From Escallonia rubra (Eukaryota > Streptophyta > Magnoliopsida > Escalloniales > Escalloniaceae), in assembly GCA_033065855.1 (NCBI GenBank), contig JAVXUO010000581.1, forward strand, positions 1-64,000: a DNA stretch of 64,000 nt. The letters are read 5' to 3'. The position numbers and the translations under genes were made by a program. A model generated the notes under the pieces. It was not told the origin of the DNA. It did no database searches and saw only the letters and a program-made list of their open reading frames with translations. Position 1 is the first letter of the stretch; every line of letters begins with the position of its first letter. Positions 29,088 through 39,854 of this stretch are shown piece after piece.

Positions 29088-29428
29088 GTGGACTTTGGAG
29101 CTTATTCAAGGACTTCTCCCTCATTTCCACATTTCACTTTCTCTCTCTAAAACCCATTCTCTCTGGAGTTCTAGTGAGAGAAACACATTTGGACCCCTGA
29201 CATCGGACTCTTGACGCTGCACCCTTGACACGGACTGTCGACCGCTGGCCCTGTTCGTCGTCACCCTGCCTGCGCGGCGCTGCCAGCCCTCGCGACCTGT
29301 CTGGGGAGCCTTGCTCTCAGCCCTTACTCCATCCTTGCTGTCTCCCACTTTGTCTACTTGGAAGCCAACGCAGACTGCATCCTTTGTGGCACCTCGACGT
29401 GGCAAAGGACCCTCTTTCGGCACCAACA

Positions 29429-29448
29429 TTTGGCGACTCCGTTGGGGA
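29429..29448 (+). other. LARD primer binding site
   Basis: TTTGGCGACTCCGTTGGGGA directly follows the 5' LTR. It has the TGGCGAC...GGGGA form of gypsy-type primer sites; I recall an Arg-tRNA match in Ogre-like elements but cannot confirm it here. Confidence 0.7.
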
Positions 29449-29839
29449 GGTGAGCATCGTGTTGCAGTCTGCCACACTCAAGCAACCTTGACTCAGCAAC
29501 GCAGGGCTATCAGGACTACCAGTCACAACGACCCAGCCATCCAGGAGCCTGTCACTTCCAGACTTAGAAAATTTTCAAGCTAACATTGTTCTAATGGCAC
29601 CACCTTTGATGCCATCACCCAGTCCCTTGGGGGCTTCACCACTTCCTAACCCCTTCTGCCTCACATTGCAGCAACTTGGTACGTGGTGCGCGGGGTGGCT
29701 CGAGCCACGCTAGCTATCGCCTATGTGACTTAGTCGGTCGTCCATACCTGCTTGCCGTCCTAAGTCCCCCTCCCTCTTATCTCAACCCTTCGTGGTCGCG
29801 ATCGCGGTCACATCGCCTCCTCATGCCCTTTTCCTTTCT

Positions 29840-30160
29840 TTTCCAGACTTAGAAAAATTTCTCCGTTTTTCGCGGACGGGTCACCACCCCCGCGACTTCA
29901 CTCGACTCCCTCTTCACTTTTCCAGACTTAGAAAAATTTCTCCCTTTTTCGCGGACGGGTCACCACCCCCCGCGACTTCACTCGGCTCCCTCTTCACTTT
30001 TCCAGACTTAGAAAAATTTCCCCGTTTTTCGCGGACGGGTCACCACCCCCGCGACTTCACTCGGCTCCCTCTTCACTTTTCCAGACTTAGAAAATTTTCT
30101 TCATTTTTCGCGGTCGGGTCATCACCCTCGCGGCTCCCCTCGGCACCCTTGCTCCAGCTC
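29840..30160 (+). repeat. 73-bp tandem repeat in the LARD internal region
   Basis: Four units with CTTTTCCAGACTTAGAAAA and TCGCGGACGGGTCACCACCC. No coding sense. Flanking 29450-29840 and 30160-30480 hold no recognisable gene. Confidence 0.85.
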
Positions 30161-30479
30161 AACCCTTAGCAAAATCCTCAACACTTGAAATTTTTTTCTC
30201 AACACTTAGATTTTTTTGAACCTCCCTCGCACCTTATATGCTTGTGGTCGGATCACTACCCTCTCATCCTCATTCTACACTTAGAATTTTTTTCACCACA
30301 TTTTTCACCCTTTGCTGCTCTCCCCAACACTTAGAAATTTTTTCAACACAAATTTTTCGTCACTCCCAACCTCCCTCTTCCTCACCCTCTCACTTCAAAC
30401 TTATTCTTCATCAAGAATTTGTCTCGCCCCTCATGCTCCTTTTATAGGCTCCCATGAAAGAAAAAAAAAAAAAAATTCG

Positions 30480-31430
30480 CATTTTACTTTCAATTTCAAG
30501 GCAAACAGCAAAAGCAGCCCAGAAAGTGGGCAGAACCCACCCGCGTGGTCCGACCTGCGCCTGCCCCGCCCCGTTTTCCCCTCTCTTCACTCAGCTCCAG
30601 CGGGTCTCACACGCCCGCCCGTTTGCCCGAAACCGACCCGTTCCACTGGAACCCTAAATTTTCTAAAGAACCCTAATTCTCTCTCTTTCCTCCTGGCGCC
30701 GCACCAACCCTGCGCCGCACCTGTCATGCGCCGACACCAGCGTTGCAGCGCCTGCCCACCGCCGGCCGCCCTTCCCGGCGTCGCACCTCCCCCGGCGACC
30801 TCCATCCTCGCCGACCACTCTCCTCCCGCGACCCCGCGTCCTCCTTCCTCCTGCCGAGCTCCCCGCGGCAGCCCATGGCCGCCGGCGCCTCTTCCTTCTT
30901 TCTTTCACCTGCACCTTCGGCCTCTCCACGCCGACCCACCTCCGCCGACCCCCATGCTAGCCCGACCCCCTCCCCCGCAGCTCTCCCTCTCCTCACCCCG
31001 ACCCCATACGCCCGCGCAAGCGCGCGGCAGCCCCGCCGACCCCGTCGCGCCGCCGACAGCACCCCTCTTCCCCTTCGCCATTCTTGCTTCGGCCTACCCC
31101 GACCTCCACTCCCTGGCCGAGCTCTCACCCACCCCGACCCCCCTGGCTGACCCCACACCCCTGGCCGACCCCTCCCTCGGTCTCTCTCTCTCCCTCTTCC
31201 CCGACTCGTAAGCCCACCGTCGCGCGGCCGAAGGCGCTGCGCCGCCGACCCCCACCACCCCGTCGACCCAATGGCCGACCCACCTTCACCTTCGGCCATC
31301 CCTACCTCCCCGACCATCCTTCGCCCACCTTTCTCCTCGCCCCCCACCACCCTTCGGCCACTCTCTTCGGCCCTTCCCATCGCACCAACAACACCATCTT
31401 CACAGCCACGTCACGAGTGACGGCCGAACA
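30480..31430 (+). other. C-rich internal region without a recognisable gene
   Basis: Strand-biased C-rich sequence with open frames on both strands encoding Pro/Ser/Ala- or Gly/Arg/Glu-rich strings. No domain, no consistent start and no retroviral motif. It could be captured plant sequence or filler, but I find no evidence for a gene. Confidence 0.5.
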
Positions 31431-32390
31431 GAATCGCGACGCTCGTCGCCCATCGCCCGGGCGCCGTCTTCGTAACCTTCATCGCCCATAGCCCGAGCAA
31501 CGTCCTCGCGACCCTCGTCGCAAGCGCTCGTGCGCTCTATCTCTGCGACTTTCGTCGCCCGCGCTCCATCTCCGCAACCTTCGTCGCCCGCTTCCAAGCG
31601 CTACGCAACTCTCGTCGCCCGCACACCATCCCTGTGACCTTCGTCGCCATCTTCGCGACATTCGTCGCCCGCGTCCGCACGCCAGCTTCGCGACTCTCGT
31701 CGCTAGAGCCTACGCGCCCTATCCGCGACGCTCGTCGCCTATCGCCCAGGAAACAACTTCGCAACCTTCGTCACCAGCTTCCACGCTCGCGCGCCAGCTC
31801 TGTGACTATCGTCGCCCGCACACTATCTCTGCGACCTTCGTCTCCATCTCCACGAAATTCGTCGCCATCTCCACGACATTCATCGCCAACACACCATCTC
31901 CGCAACCTTCGTCGCCCGCATCCGCGCGCCATCTCCACGATCTTCGTCGCCCGCGCCCGCACGTCAGTTTCGCGACTCTCGTCGCCAGTGCACCATCTCT
32001 GCGACCCTCGTCGCCTATCACCCGGGCAACGTCTCCGCGACCCTCGTCGCCCGCGCCCGTGCGCTATCTCTCCGCGACCTTCCTCGCCCGCACGCCATCT
32101 CCACGACATTCGTCGCCAACACACCATCTCCGCGACCTTCGTCGCCCGTATCCGCGCGCCATCTCCGTGACATTCGTCGCCCACGTCTGTGCGCCAGCTC
32201 CGCGACTCTCGTCGCCAGCGCACCATCTCCGCGACTCTCGTCGCCCGCGCACCATCTCCGCGACCTTCGTCGCCCGCGTCCGTATGACACCTCCGCGACT
32301 CTCGTCGCCCTTGCGCCATCTCCGCGACCTTCGTTGCCGGTGCCCGCGCACCGCACTCTCACACGTCGTAATGCCCATATGCCGCGCCAC
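31430..32390 (+). repeat. CGACCTTCGTCGCCCGC short tandem repeats
   Basis: Dozens of degenerate units of about 25-35 bp built on CGCGACYYTCGTCGCC. Open frames on both strands are repeat-derived. Confidence 0.85.
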
Positions 32391-32434
32391 TGATACATCC
32401 ATCCCACTGGCTCTCTGTCGCACTACGTGCCCCA

Positions 32435-32715
32435 GGCACCAAGTATCATCCCGCGACACTCGTCGCCGCTCTCATGCACCATTCTCATGATAAGTGCCCC
32501 CGGCACCAAGTATCGTACCGCGACACTCGTCGCCGCTCTCATGCACCATTCTCATGATAAGTGCCCCCGGCACCAAGTATCCTCCCGCGACACTCGTCGT
32601 CGCTCTCATGCACCATTCTCATGATAAGTGCCCCCGGTACCAAGTATCGTCCCGCGACACTCGTCGCCGCTCTCATGCACCATTCTCATCATATGTGCCC
32701 CCCGCACACGTCGCC
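32435..32715 (+). repeat. 67-bp tandem repeat (CACCAAGTATC units)
   Basis: Four copies with CATGCACCATTCTCATGATA and CGGCACCAAGTATC. The same unit in diverged form occurs at 47510-48310 inside the related solo LTR. Confidence 0.88.
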
Positions 32716-32969
32716 GCTCTCGCGACGGTAGTCGCCGCACCCGTGCACCACAATCATGTTACATGCCCACCGAGCACCGCACTCATTCACCACACCATGC
32801 GCACCTTGCCTTGGTCGTGGAACATGCTTCAGCCCACTCTCCGGAGTGTACATCATCCCGCAGGAATAAACAACTCCTCCGGGACACATCTTTTCAACTC
32901 CCTTCCCGCCAGGTAGACGGCTCCTCCGGGATGCTATTTTGACGCGCTCCGAGTGCTCCGGCACTAGAA

Positions 32970-34150
32970 CCCCTCGCGGCGGGACGGGCTCGCAACCATG
33001 CAGCCCTCGCCGGCACAATCAACTCGCGGCGGGACGGGCTCACAACCCTAAAGCCCTCGCCGGCTCAATCAACTGGCAGGGCTCTGGCCCTCGCGGCGGG
33101 ACGGGCTCACAACCCTAAAGCCCTCGCCGGCTCAATCAACTCGCGACGGGACGGGCTCGCAACCCTGCAGCCCTCGCCGGCTCAATCAAACTCGCGGCGG
33201 GACGGGCTCACAACCTTAAAGCCCTCGCCGGCTCAATCAACTGACAGGGCTCCGGCCCTCGCGGCGGGACGGGCTCGCAACCATGCAACCCTCGCCGGCT
33301 CAATCAAAGCGACGGGGCTCCAGCCCTCGCAACCGGGATGGGCTCTCAACCTTATAGCCATCACCGTCTCAATCAAACGGACGGGGCTCCGGCCCTCGCG
33401 GCGGGACGGGCTCATAACCTTAAAGCCCTCGCCGGCACAATCAACCGGGGGCTCCGGCCCTCGCCAAAGCGACGGGGCTCCGGCCCTCGCATCCGGGATG
33501 GGCTTTCAACCTTATAGCCATCGCCGTCTCAATCAAAGCGACGGGGCTCCGGCCCTCGCATCCGGGATGGGCTCTCAACCTTATAGCCATCGCCGTCTCA
33601 ATCAAAGCGACGGGGCTCCGGCCCTCGCATCCGGGATGGGCTCTCAACCTTATAGCCATCGCCGTCTCAATCCAAGCGACGGGGCTCCGGCCCTCGCATC
33701 CGGGATGGGCTCACAACCTTATAGCCATCGCCGTCTCAATCAAAGCGACGGGGCTCCGGCCCTCGCATTCGGGATGGGCTCACAACCTTATAGCCATCGC
33801 CGTCTCAATCCAAGCGACGGGGCTCCGGCCCTCGCATCCGGGATGGGCTCACAACCTTACAGCCATCGCCGTCTCAATCCAAGCGACGGGGCTCCGGCCC
33901 TCGCATCCGGGATGGGCTCACAACCTTATAGCCATCGCCGTCTCAATCAAAGCGACGGGGCTCCGGCCCTCGCATCCGGGATGGGCTCACAACCTTATAG
34001 CCATCGCCGTCTCAATCAAAGCGACGGGGCTCCGGCCCTCGCGGCGGGACGGGCGCGCAACCCTAATGCCCTCGCCGGCTCAATCAAAGTGACGGGCTCC
34101 GGCCCTCGCGGCGGAACGGGCTCGCAACTCTCATGCCCCCGCCGACTCAA
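32970..34150 (+). repeat. GGGCTCACAACCTTATAGCC minisatellite
   Basis: Units of about 60-66 bp (CAATCAAAGCGACGGGGCTCC, counted without its last base, plus GGGATGGGCTC). A stretch of about nine units gives a 276-codon repetitive frame that I do not regard as coding. Related units occur in the LTRs and in 48375-48640. Confidence 0.88.
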
Positions 34151-34319
34151 TCAAAGCGACGGGCTCTGGCCCTTCTCCGCTCAATCAACCGGGGGCTCCG
34201 GCCCTCACCCTCGGGCTCTCAGCATTAAGCGACGACCACACCGAGTGCATCCAACATCGTTTATGCGTACGGCGCCCGCTCGGGCTGCCCCTCCGCGCAC
34301 CCCGCACGCAGGGGGCTTA

Positions 34320-36068
34320 TGTTCATAACCTATTCTGGACCGCACCCCGGGGCCCGCTAAGAGATCCTAGTGGCGCGACACGTCACCCGCTCGGCAGTCA
34401 AACATGCTCAACATCATTGCTCGGTCAAAACGCTCTGATGCTCAACATCGTTGCTCGGTCAAAGCGTTCCACGCCTTAAGCATTCAGACGGCGATCGAAA
34501 GTGTATTCCCCCCCGAGGGGTCGGCCACCCCCCTGAGAAGGGGGTCGGCCACCCCCCTAAGAAGGGGGTCGGCCACCCACTTTGTAAGGGGGTCGGCCAC
34601 CCCCTGAGAAGGGGGTCGGCCACCCACTCTAGAAGGGGGTCGGCCACCCCCCTAAGAAGGGGGTCGGCCACCCCAAGGGGGTCGGCCTCCATTGCCCCGC
34701 GAAGGGGGGAACCTGCTGCACGGCACTAGCTTCTCGCTCCAACAACACACCCCCGCTATCTTCAGTAGTGCGACGCTCATTGTTGCCGGCTCAATCAAAC
34801 TCGCGGCGGGACGGGCTCGCAACCCTTAAGCCCTCGCCGGCTCAATCAACCGACGGGCTCCGGCCCTCGCGGGCACAATCAACCGGAGGCTCCGGCCTTC
34901 GCCAGCACAATCAACCGACGGGCTCCGGCCCTCGTGGGCACAATCAACCGACGGGCTCCGGCCCTCGCGGGCACAATCAACCGGAGGCTCCGGCCTTCGC
35001 CAGCACAATCAACCAACGGGCTCCGGCCTTCGCGGGCACAATCAACCGGAGGCTCCGGCCTTCGCCAGCACAATCAACCGACGGGCTCCGGCCCTCGCGG
35101 GCACAATCAACCGGAGGCTCCGGCCTTCGCCAGCACAATCAACCGACGGGCTCCGGCCCTCGCAGGCACAATCAACCGGAGGCTCCGGCCTTCGCCAGCA
35201 CAATCAACCGGGGGCTCCAGCCCTCGCCCGCGCAACCAACCGATAGGCTTCTGGGGGCTCCGCTCGTAGTGCCCCGGCACGAGGACCCACCGCTACGGAC
35301 TCCGAGCATCAAGCCATGAACATGCGCGCTTATATCACCGTTGATCATCGACGTCGTCAGGGCAATGAACCGCGAGTCACTCCGGGACGGGAGCAGGTCC
35401 TCGGAGGGCATCGTGGCCGGCACGCCTAGCAGTTGGCTGCAGGGGCAACCCTCACCGCTGCCAGGAGCTCGACGCGTCGCGAGACGCATCTCGGGGGAAT
35501 CAGTAAGGGCTCGGACTGGAGCCTGGGGCAACGGGCTACTCTGACCATGCTACTGCAGTCAGTCTCTTCAGACAGGCGGAGGGAGGCTGCAAGGGCAGGG
35601 CGGCACGAACTCGGGGACCGGCAATCCGACGGACAATCAATACTGCGGGACCCTCTACGGCGACGTGTCGCTCCCAGAGGACGACACGTGTCGGCTGATG
35701 ACACGCGCATATTTGTGCCTATATATAGTGGACTTTGGAGCTTATTCAAGGACTTCTCCCTCATTTCCACATTTCACTTTCTCTCTCTAAAACCCATTCT
35801 CTCTGGAGTTCTAGTGAGAGAAACACATTTGGACCCCTGACATCGGACTCTTGACGCTGCACCCTTGACACGGACTGTCGACCGCTGGCCCTGTTCGTCG
35901 TCACCCTGCCTGCGCGGCGCTGCCAGCCCTCGCGACCTGTCTGGGGAGCCTTGCTCTCAGCCCTTACTCCATCCTTGCTGTCTCCCACTTGGCCTACTTG
36001 GAAGCCAACTCAGACTGCATCCCTTGTGGCACCTCGACGTGGCAAAGGACCCTCTTTCGGCATCAACA
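34320..36068 (+). repeat. 3' LTR of the LARD-like element
   Basis: 1749 bp, nearly identical to the 5' LTR outside minisatellite copy-number differences. Ends in CATCAACA before the CAAGT flank. TATA box at 35720-35727. Confidence 0.93.
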
Positions 36069-36588
36069 CAAGTTGGACGGTACCATTGCCTTTCCGGAGC
36101 ACCCGTATACTGACTTTGAAGAATCGGAGATGTTGCGGTATAATCATCTGGTGACGAGTTTCACCCGTTTGTCCGTAAAGGCTGCTGCTTCAATGGTCGG
36201 TTATAAACATCTCCTCGAGGTAGCTCAGCAGCAAGAGCCCATTGTCGACCAGTTAGAAGCAGCTTCAGTCACCAATGCGATTGACACCGAGCCTACGACG
36301 GGGGTACCAGAAGATGACGAGCCGGGGGCGGCAGACGACAATGATATCCATTTGTTGGATCCAATTATATCGCAAACGAAAGGCCGCAAGAGATCTACGC
36401 GGATGAAAAGCTCTATTGAAACGACAACTCAACCTAAAAAGCTGCGAAGGTGTGCATTGTGCAACAAAATGACCGACCACGACAAGCGGAACCATTACAA
36501 GGCACTGGGGACAAGTTCAGGGGGTTTGCAAGACGGGGAAGAAGGTGATGCCGAAGCTGAGGACGAACAAGCTGCAGTGGACCTTTAA
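36069..36588 (+). pseudogene. MULE-B transposase, C-terminal part
   Basis: Continues the transposase of 25802-27582 after the LTR element. It resumes at GTIAFPEHPYTDFEESEML and runs to TAA at 36586-36588, including DPIISQTKGRKR, the Cys-rich CALCNKMTDHDKRNH motif and an acidic end. This continuity shows how the MULE-A tail (6962-7249) should read. Confidence 0.9.
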
Positions 36589-36724
36589 TTTTTTGTTTAA
36601 GTTTGACATTTGTAATAATTTTCGGAGGGATAATTTTTCGACCGAATACTGGAATTTTTAAAAAATGGACCTATGAGAGGCCATCGAATCAAATCTAAAG
36701 TCTTAATTTAATTTTTTTTTGTAA

Positions 36725-37040
36725 GCCCCGTCCGCTATACAATGTAGCGGACGTCATCGCAGGCAAACTTTTGGTCTTCTTTTATGTCCGCTATACAATA
36801 TAGCAGACGTCATCGCAGTAAAAATTTTGGTCTTCTTTTATGTCTGCTATACAATAGAGCGGACGTCATCGAAGAAAAATTTTTGGTATTCTTTTATGTC
36901 CGCTATACAATGTAGCGGACGTCGTCGAAGAAAAACTTTTGGTATTCTTTTATGTCCGCTATACAATGTAGCGGATGTCATAGCAGAAAAACTTTTGGTA
37001 TTCTTTTATGTCCGCTATACAATGTAGCGGATAACTCTAT
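36725..37040. repeat. 57-bp array of CCGC...GCGG palindromes (MULE-B)
   Basis: Six units carry CCGCTATACAATGTAGCGG-type palindromes near 36730, 36787, 36840, 36898, 36955 and 37011, joined by TTTTGGTATTCTTTTATG-like spacers. It lies just downstream of the transposase stop and upstream of the B3 gene. Confidence 0.9.
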
Positions 37041-37209
37041 CCTATTATATATATTAATCATATCGGGCAATCAGCTGTTATCAGTCCGCTGAGGGCACTC
37101 GCTCTGTCTCGAACATCTAGCCTCGGCCGCTACTCCATCTCCGGCGACCCACATCTCCGGTGACCCACAACTCCGGCGATAAACCGTCATCCCCTCAACG
37201 CCGACCTCG

Positions 37210-37678
37210 ATGGCTTCTGGATCGGAGACCACCTACGATTTTATTGGCAACTTGCACCTGGCAGGCAAACACTTTTTCAAAGTCATGATGCCGGGGTTTG
37301 AGAATGAACTTGTAGGCCATCCCTCTTTCTCTGTATTTTCGTGTGTTAAAGGTTTGATCTTTTGGTTAAAAACTAACCTATTTTTTGTATTGTGTTTGTT
37401 AGGACATACCGGAAGCCTTGACCAATCAATTTACAACAATTCATGACAGTGCAAGATTATATAGCCGCAAGGGGGCATGGCAGGTTAAAATCAAGCTGAA
37501 GCCCAGCCGACCCCAAAAAAAGCAATTCGCAGAGGGTTGGAACGTCTTCGTGCGCCAACATGGCCTCGAACTCGGGGACTTTGTAGTGTTTGAACACCTT
37601 GGGGGGTGGAATTTTCAAGTTGTAATATTTGATCAGAGCACTTGTGAAAAAAATTCTTTCCCCCAACGTGAACCCTAA
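37210..37678 (+). CDS. B3-domain protein captured in MULE-B (two exons, about 125 aa)
   Basis: Exon 1 is 37210-37311 and exon 2 37403-37678, joined by a 91-bp GT-AG intron in phase 0; the stop is TAA 37676-37678. The product is almost entirely one B3 domain: FFKVMMPGFENEL, then IPEALTNQF, GAWQVKIK, FAEGWNVFVRQHGLELGDFVVFEH and FQVVIFD (each a separate segment). B3 domains bind DNA in ARF, RAV and REM plant factors; the short single-domain form fits REM-like genes. It lies between two palindrome arrays and is absent from MULE-A and MULE-C, so it was probably acquired from the host. It shows no stop or frameshift. Expression and site preference are unknown. Confidence 0.85.
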
Positions 37679-37689
37679 TTTATTATTAA

Positions 37690-37870
37690 TAAATTAATTT
37701 ATGTTCTTGTTCATTGTGTTTCGAAATTTTTCCATCCCTTAATTGTGCTTAATTGTGTCATTTGAGATTTCCTCGATATATTGAGATCGTTGATTGTGAA
37801 TCGTACTTTAATTGTGTCGTTTGAGATTCCCTCCGTATATTGAGATCGTTGATTGTGAATCATACGTTAT
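37690..37870. repeat. Short 60-bp duplication downstream of the B3 gene
   Basis: Two copies of a unit with GAGATCGTTGATTGTGAATC. From here to 38040 there is AT-rich sequence with a doubled GGCGCCAATTTATTAAAAC motif and no gene. Confidence 0.75.
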
Positions 37871-38039
37871 TTATTGTTTATCGATATTGAGATTGTTGAT
37901 TCTGACGCCAAAACAAGTCTTCGGGGCGCCAATTTATTAAAACAACATTATATGCTACAATGCGACTAAAACAAGCCGTTGGGCGCCAATTTATTAAAAC
38001 TGCATTATGCTACAACGTCTGGCTCTACTACATAGCGGA

Positions 38040-38215
38040 CATAAGGCCTCATAGGAAAATCAAAAAAATAATTTGTCTCGTTTTTCGCCAAAATTCATAG
38101 AAATGGGCTATATAGCATGCCTAAGGTGTAATGAGCAAAAAAAAAAGTGACCAAAAAAATTACAACATTTTTCGCAAGCTATGAATTTGGCACTAAAGTG
38201 TGCGCGAATAGTTTT
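38040..38215. repeat. Single diverged unit of the MULE-A 167-bp repeat
   Basis: Contains TTTGTCTCGTTTTTCGCC, AATGGGCTATATAGCATGCC and a TTTTTCGCAAGCTATGAATT stretch, matching the 167-bp unit of 5700-6850. It shows common descent of the intergenic parts of MULE-A and MULE-B. Confidence 0.8.
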
Positions 38216-38219
38216 TTTG

Positions 38220-38670
38220 CCAAGCAGAAGGAAGACTCCCCAACACTTAGTTTTTTTTTTTCGGCCCTATCTACGTCCGCTATACTATATCGCGGACAGC
38301 CAAGCAGAAGGAAGACTCCCCAACACTTAGTTTTTTTTTCGGCCCTATCTACGTCCGCTATACTATATCGCGGACAGCCAAGCAGAAGGAAGACTCCCCA
38401 ACACTTAGTTTTTTTTTCGGCCCTATCTACGTCCGCTATACTATATTGCGGACAGCTAAGCAGAAAGAAGACTCCCCAACACTTCGTTTTTTTTTCGGCC
38501 CTATCTACGTCCGCTATACTATATCGCGGACAGCCAAGCAGAAGGAAGACTCCCCAACACTTAGTTTTTTTTTCGGCCCTATCTACGTCCGCTATACTAT
38601 ATCGCGGACATCCAAGCAGAAGGAAGACTCCCCAACACTTAGTTTTTTTTCCGCCCTATCTATGTTTAGC
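38220..38670. repeat. 78-bp array of palindromes (MULE-B)
   Basis: Palindromes CCGCTATACTATATCGCGG recur at about 38275, 38353, 38431, 38509 and 38587, with a degraded sixth near 38665. Spacers hold CAACACTTAGTTTTTTTT. The same spacer-palindrome unit builds the MULE-C array at 49560-49935. Between 38670 and 38920 I see no gene. Confidence 0.9.
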
Positions 38671-38922
38671 GGACAGTCCAACAGAAACAGTCTCACTTGG
38701 TTTTTACACTTTGTTTCCCCCTGGTGAAAGCAAATCACACAGAACAAATAAAACACTCAGCTCAACAACACAACGATATCAGTGAATCAAATCAATCGCA
38801 TTCAACAACGATCACATCTCAGTCAACACAGATGAAATCGTCAATCGCATTCAAACGATAAGATTCAAGAAGTTTAAGGACAATTAAAAAAGTGAATATA
38901 ATGTTATTATACGCAAACATTG

Positions 38923-39794
38923 TCAATTACACGGATTTACAATAAATCTAATAGGTCTAGGCCGGCCATTGATAATTTGCCAAGCCATCCTATACCTAAA
39001 GCAGTCTATATTTTCTTGGGTCCAGCCAATCTTCTTGAGGCTCTACGACCGACAGATGTAATCCATGTACATGCAGAGGAAGACGCCGCAGTCCGAGGAA
39101 TTAAGTTGCTTGGGCCTAGTCCTCTTCAATCGGAGAATAAGTTGCGTATCGCCCGGTGCCCTCCCTCGGGTCTCTCGAGAACGCTCTCTATTGACCATGG
39201 CAGCAAATAGATTCTGGGAGAAACAGGATCAGCATTAAACATTAAATATATCAAACATAATAGGATTAATCAGTTATACAATATGCAAGTTACAATAAGA
39301 AGTAAACAGGATCTTACCATGGCATCCAACATCCCTAAGCCTCAGTACATTTCAATCACACCTATCACGTGTGTATCATCGTAGAGACTGTCGAGGACTG
39401 ATACGGTATTCGTTACCGGTTCATAGCAAATCAAGAACCAGTGGGCATTCGTTATAGCTGGGATTAGAAACACATCCGCCACACTTGCGCTCTCTGGACT
39501 CGGCCGAGCAAGATATGCGAGTAGGTTAGCGGACGGTCTCCACTTGACCTCGGCATTCGCCTTTCTCGCCTGCTTCCTCGCCTTGTCCCAGTCGTTATAC
39601 TCTTGTACTAGCATGCCATGAAAGTAAGCATCGAGGATAAAAATGCGCGGACCGTAGTTAGGCTGCTCCCGACTCCTTTGCCGCAGAATTTGCACGTAGT
39701 GCGTGATGACAAAGTTGTCTAACCACATTCCCGGCGCCAGCGTGGACAGTTCTCTCCACGAGACACTGTAATCCAAGCCCTGCGGGTTATCCAC
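38923..39794 (-). pseudogene. Ulp1-like protease part of the MULE-B PMD gene
   Basis: Reading from 39794 down: a conserved pre-domain (SWRELSTLAPGMWLDNFVI, YFHGMLVQEYNDW), the catalytic-histidine segment TNAHWFLICYEP and a downstream aspartate (VLDSL); after an intron, SSDCGVFLCMYMDYICRS with the catalytic Cys, then a TAG where the relatives have a sense codon, and a tail ending TGA near 38923. The triad residues are present, but the late stop removes the last helices. It is part of the same gene as 39855-42092. Confidence 0.8.
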
Positions 39795-39854
39795 GTCATA
39801 CGACGCTCCATCTGGGGGGGCCAGCTAAAATAACGGTGATGAATTAGGTCATGT

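Larger units (their letters stand above)
27583..29428 (+). repeat. 5' LTR of the LARD-like element
   Basis: 1846 bp with TG...CA ends. It contains a minisatellite of about 24 bp (GGGGGTCGGCCACCC) and one of about 54-108 bp (CAATCAACCG, GGCTCCGGCCCTCGC), then a unique part with TATA box TATATATA at 29080-29087. Confidence 0.93.
27583..36068 (+). mobile_element. Non-autonomous LTR retrotransposon (LARD-like) inside MULE-B
   Basis: Two long direct repeats begin TGTTCATAACC and end CAACA. Flanks are CAGGT (27578-27582) and CAAGT (36069-36073), a near-perfect 5-bp target duplication. A primer-site-like TTTGGCGACTCCGTTGGGGA follows the 5' LTR and an AGGGGG purine stretch precedes the 3' LTR. The 4.9-kb internal region has no gag, protease, RT or integrase; it is made of minisatellites and C-rich sequence. 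It must have been moved in trans. The insertion is younger than MULE-B. Confidence 0.93.

Noticed and set aside
30312-31491. Proline-rich frames of up to 299 codons in the LARD
   Set aside because: C-rich strand bias keeps several frames open at once; no domain or retroviral motif.
27745-34150. CRISPR array
   Set aside because: Direct repeats have no unique spacers of fixed length, and the sequence is a plant retroelement.
33498-34328. 276-codon repetitive frame
   Set aside because: Nine copies of a minisatellite whose unit is near a multiple of three; no sign of a gene.
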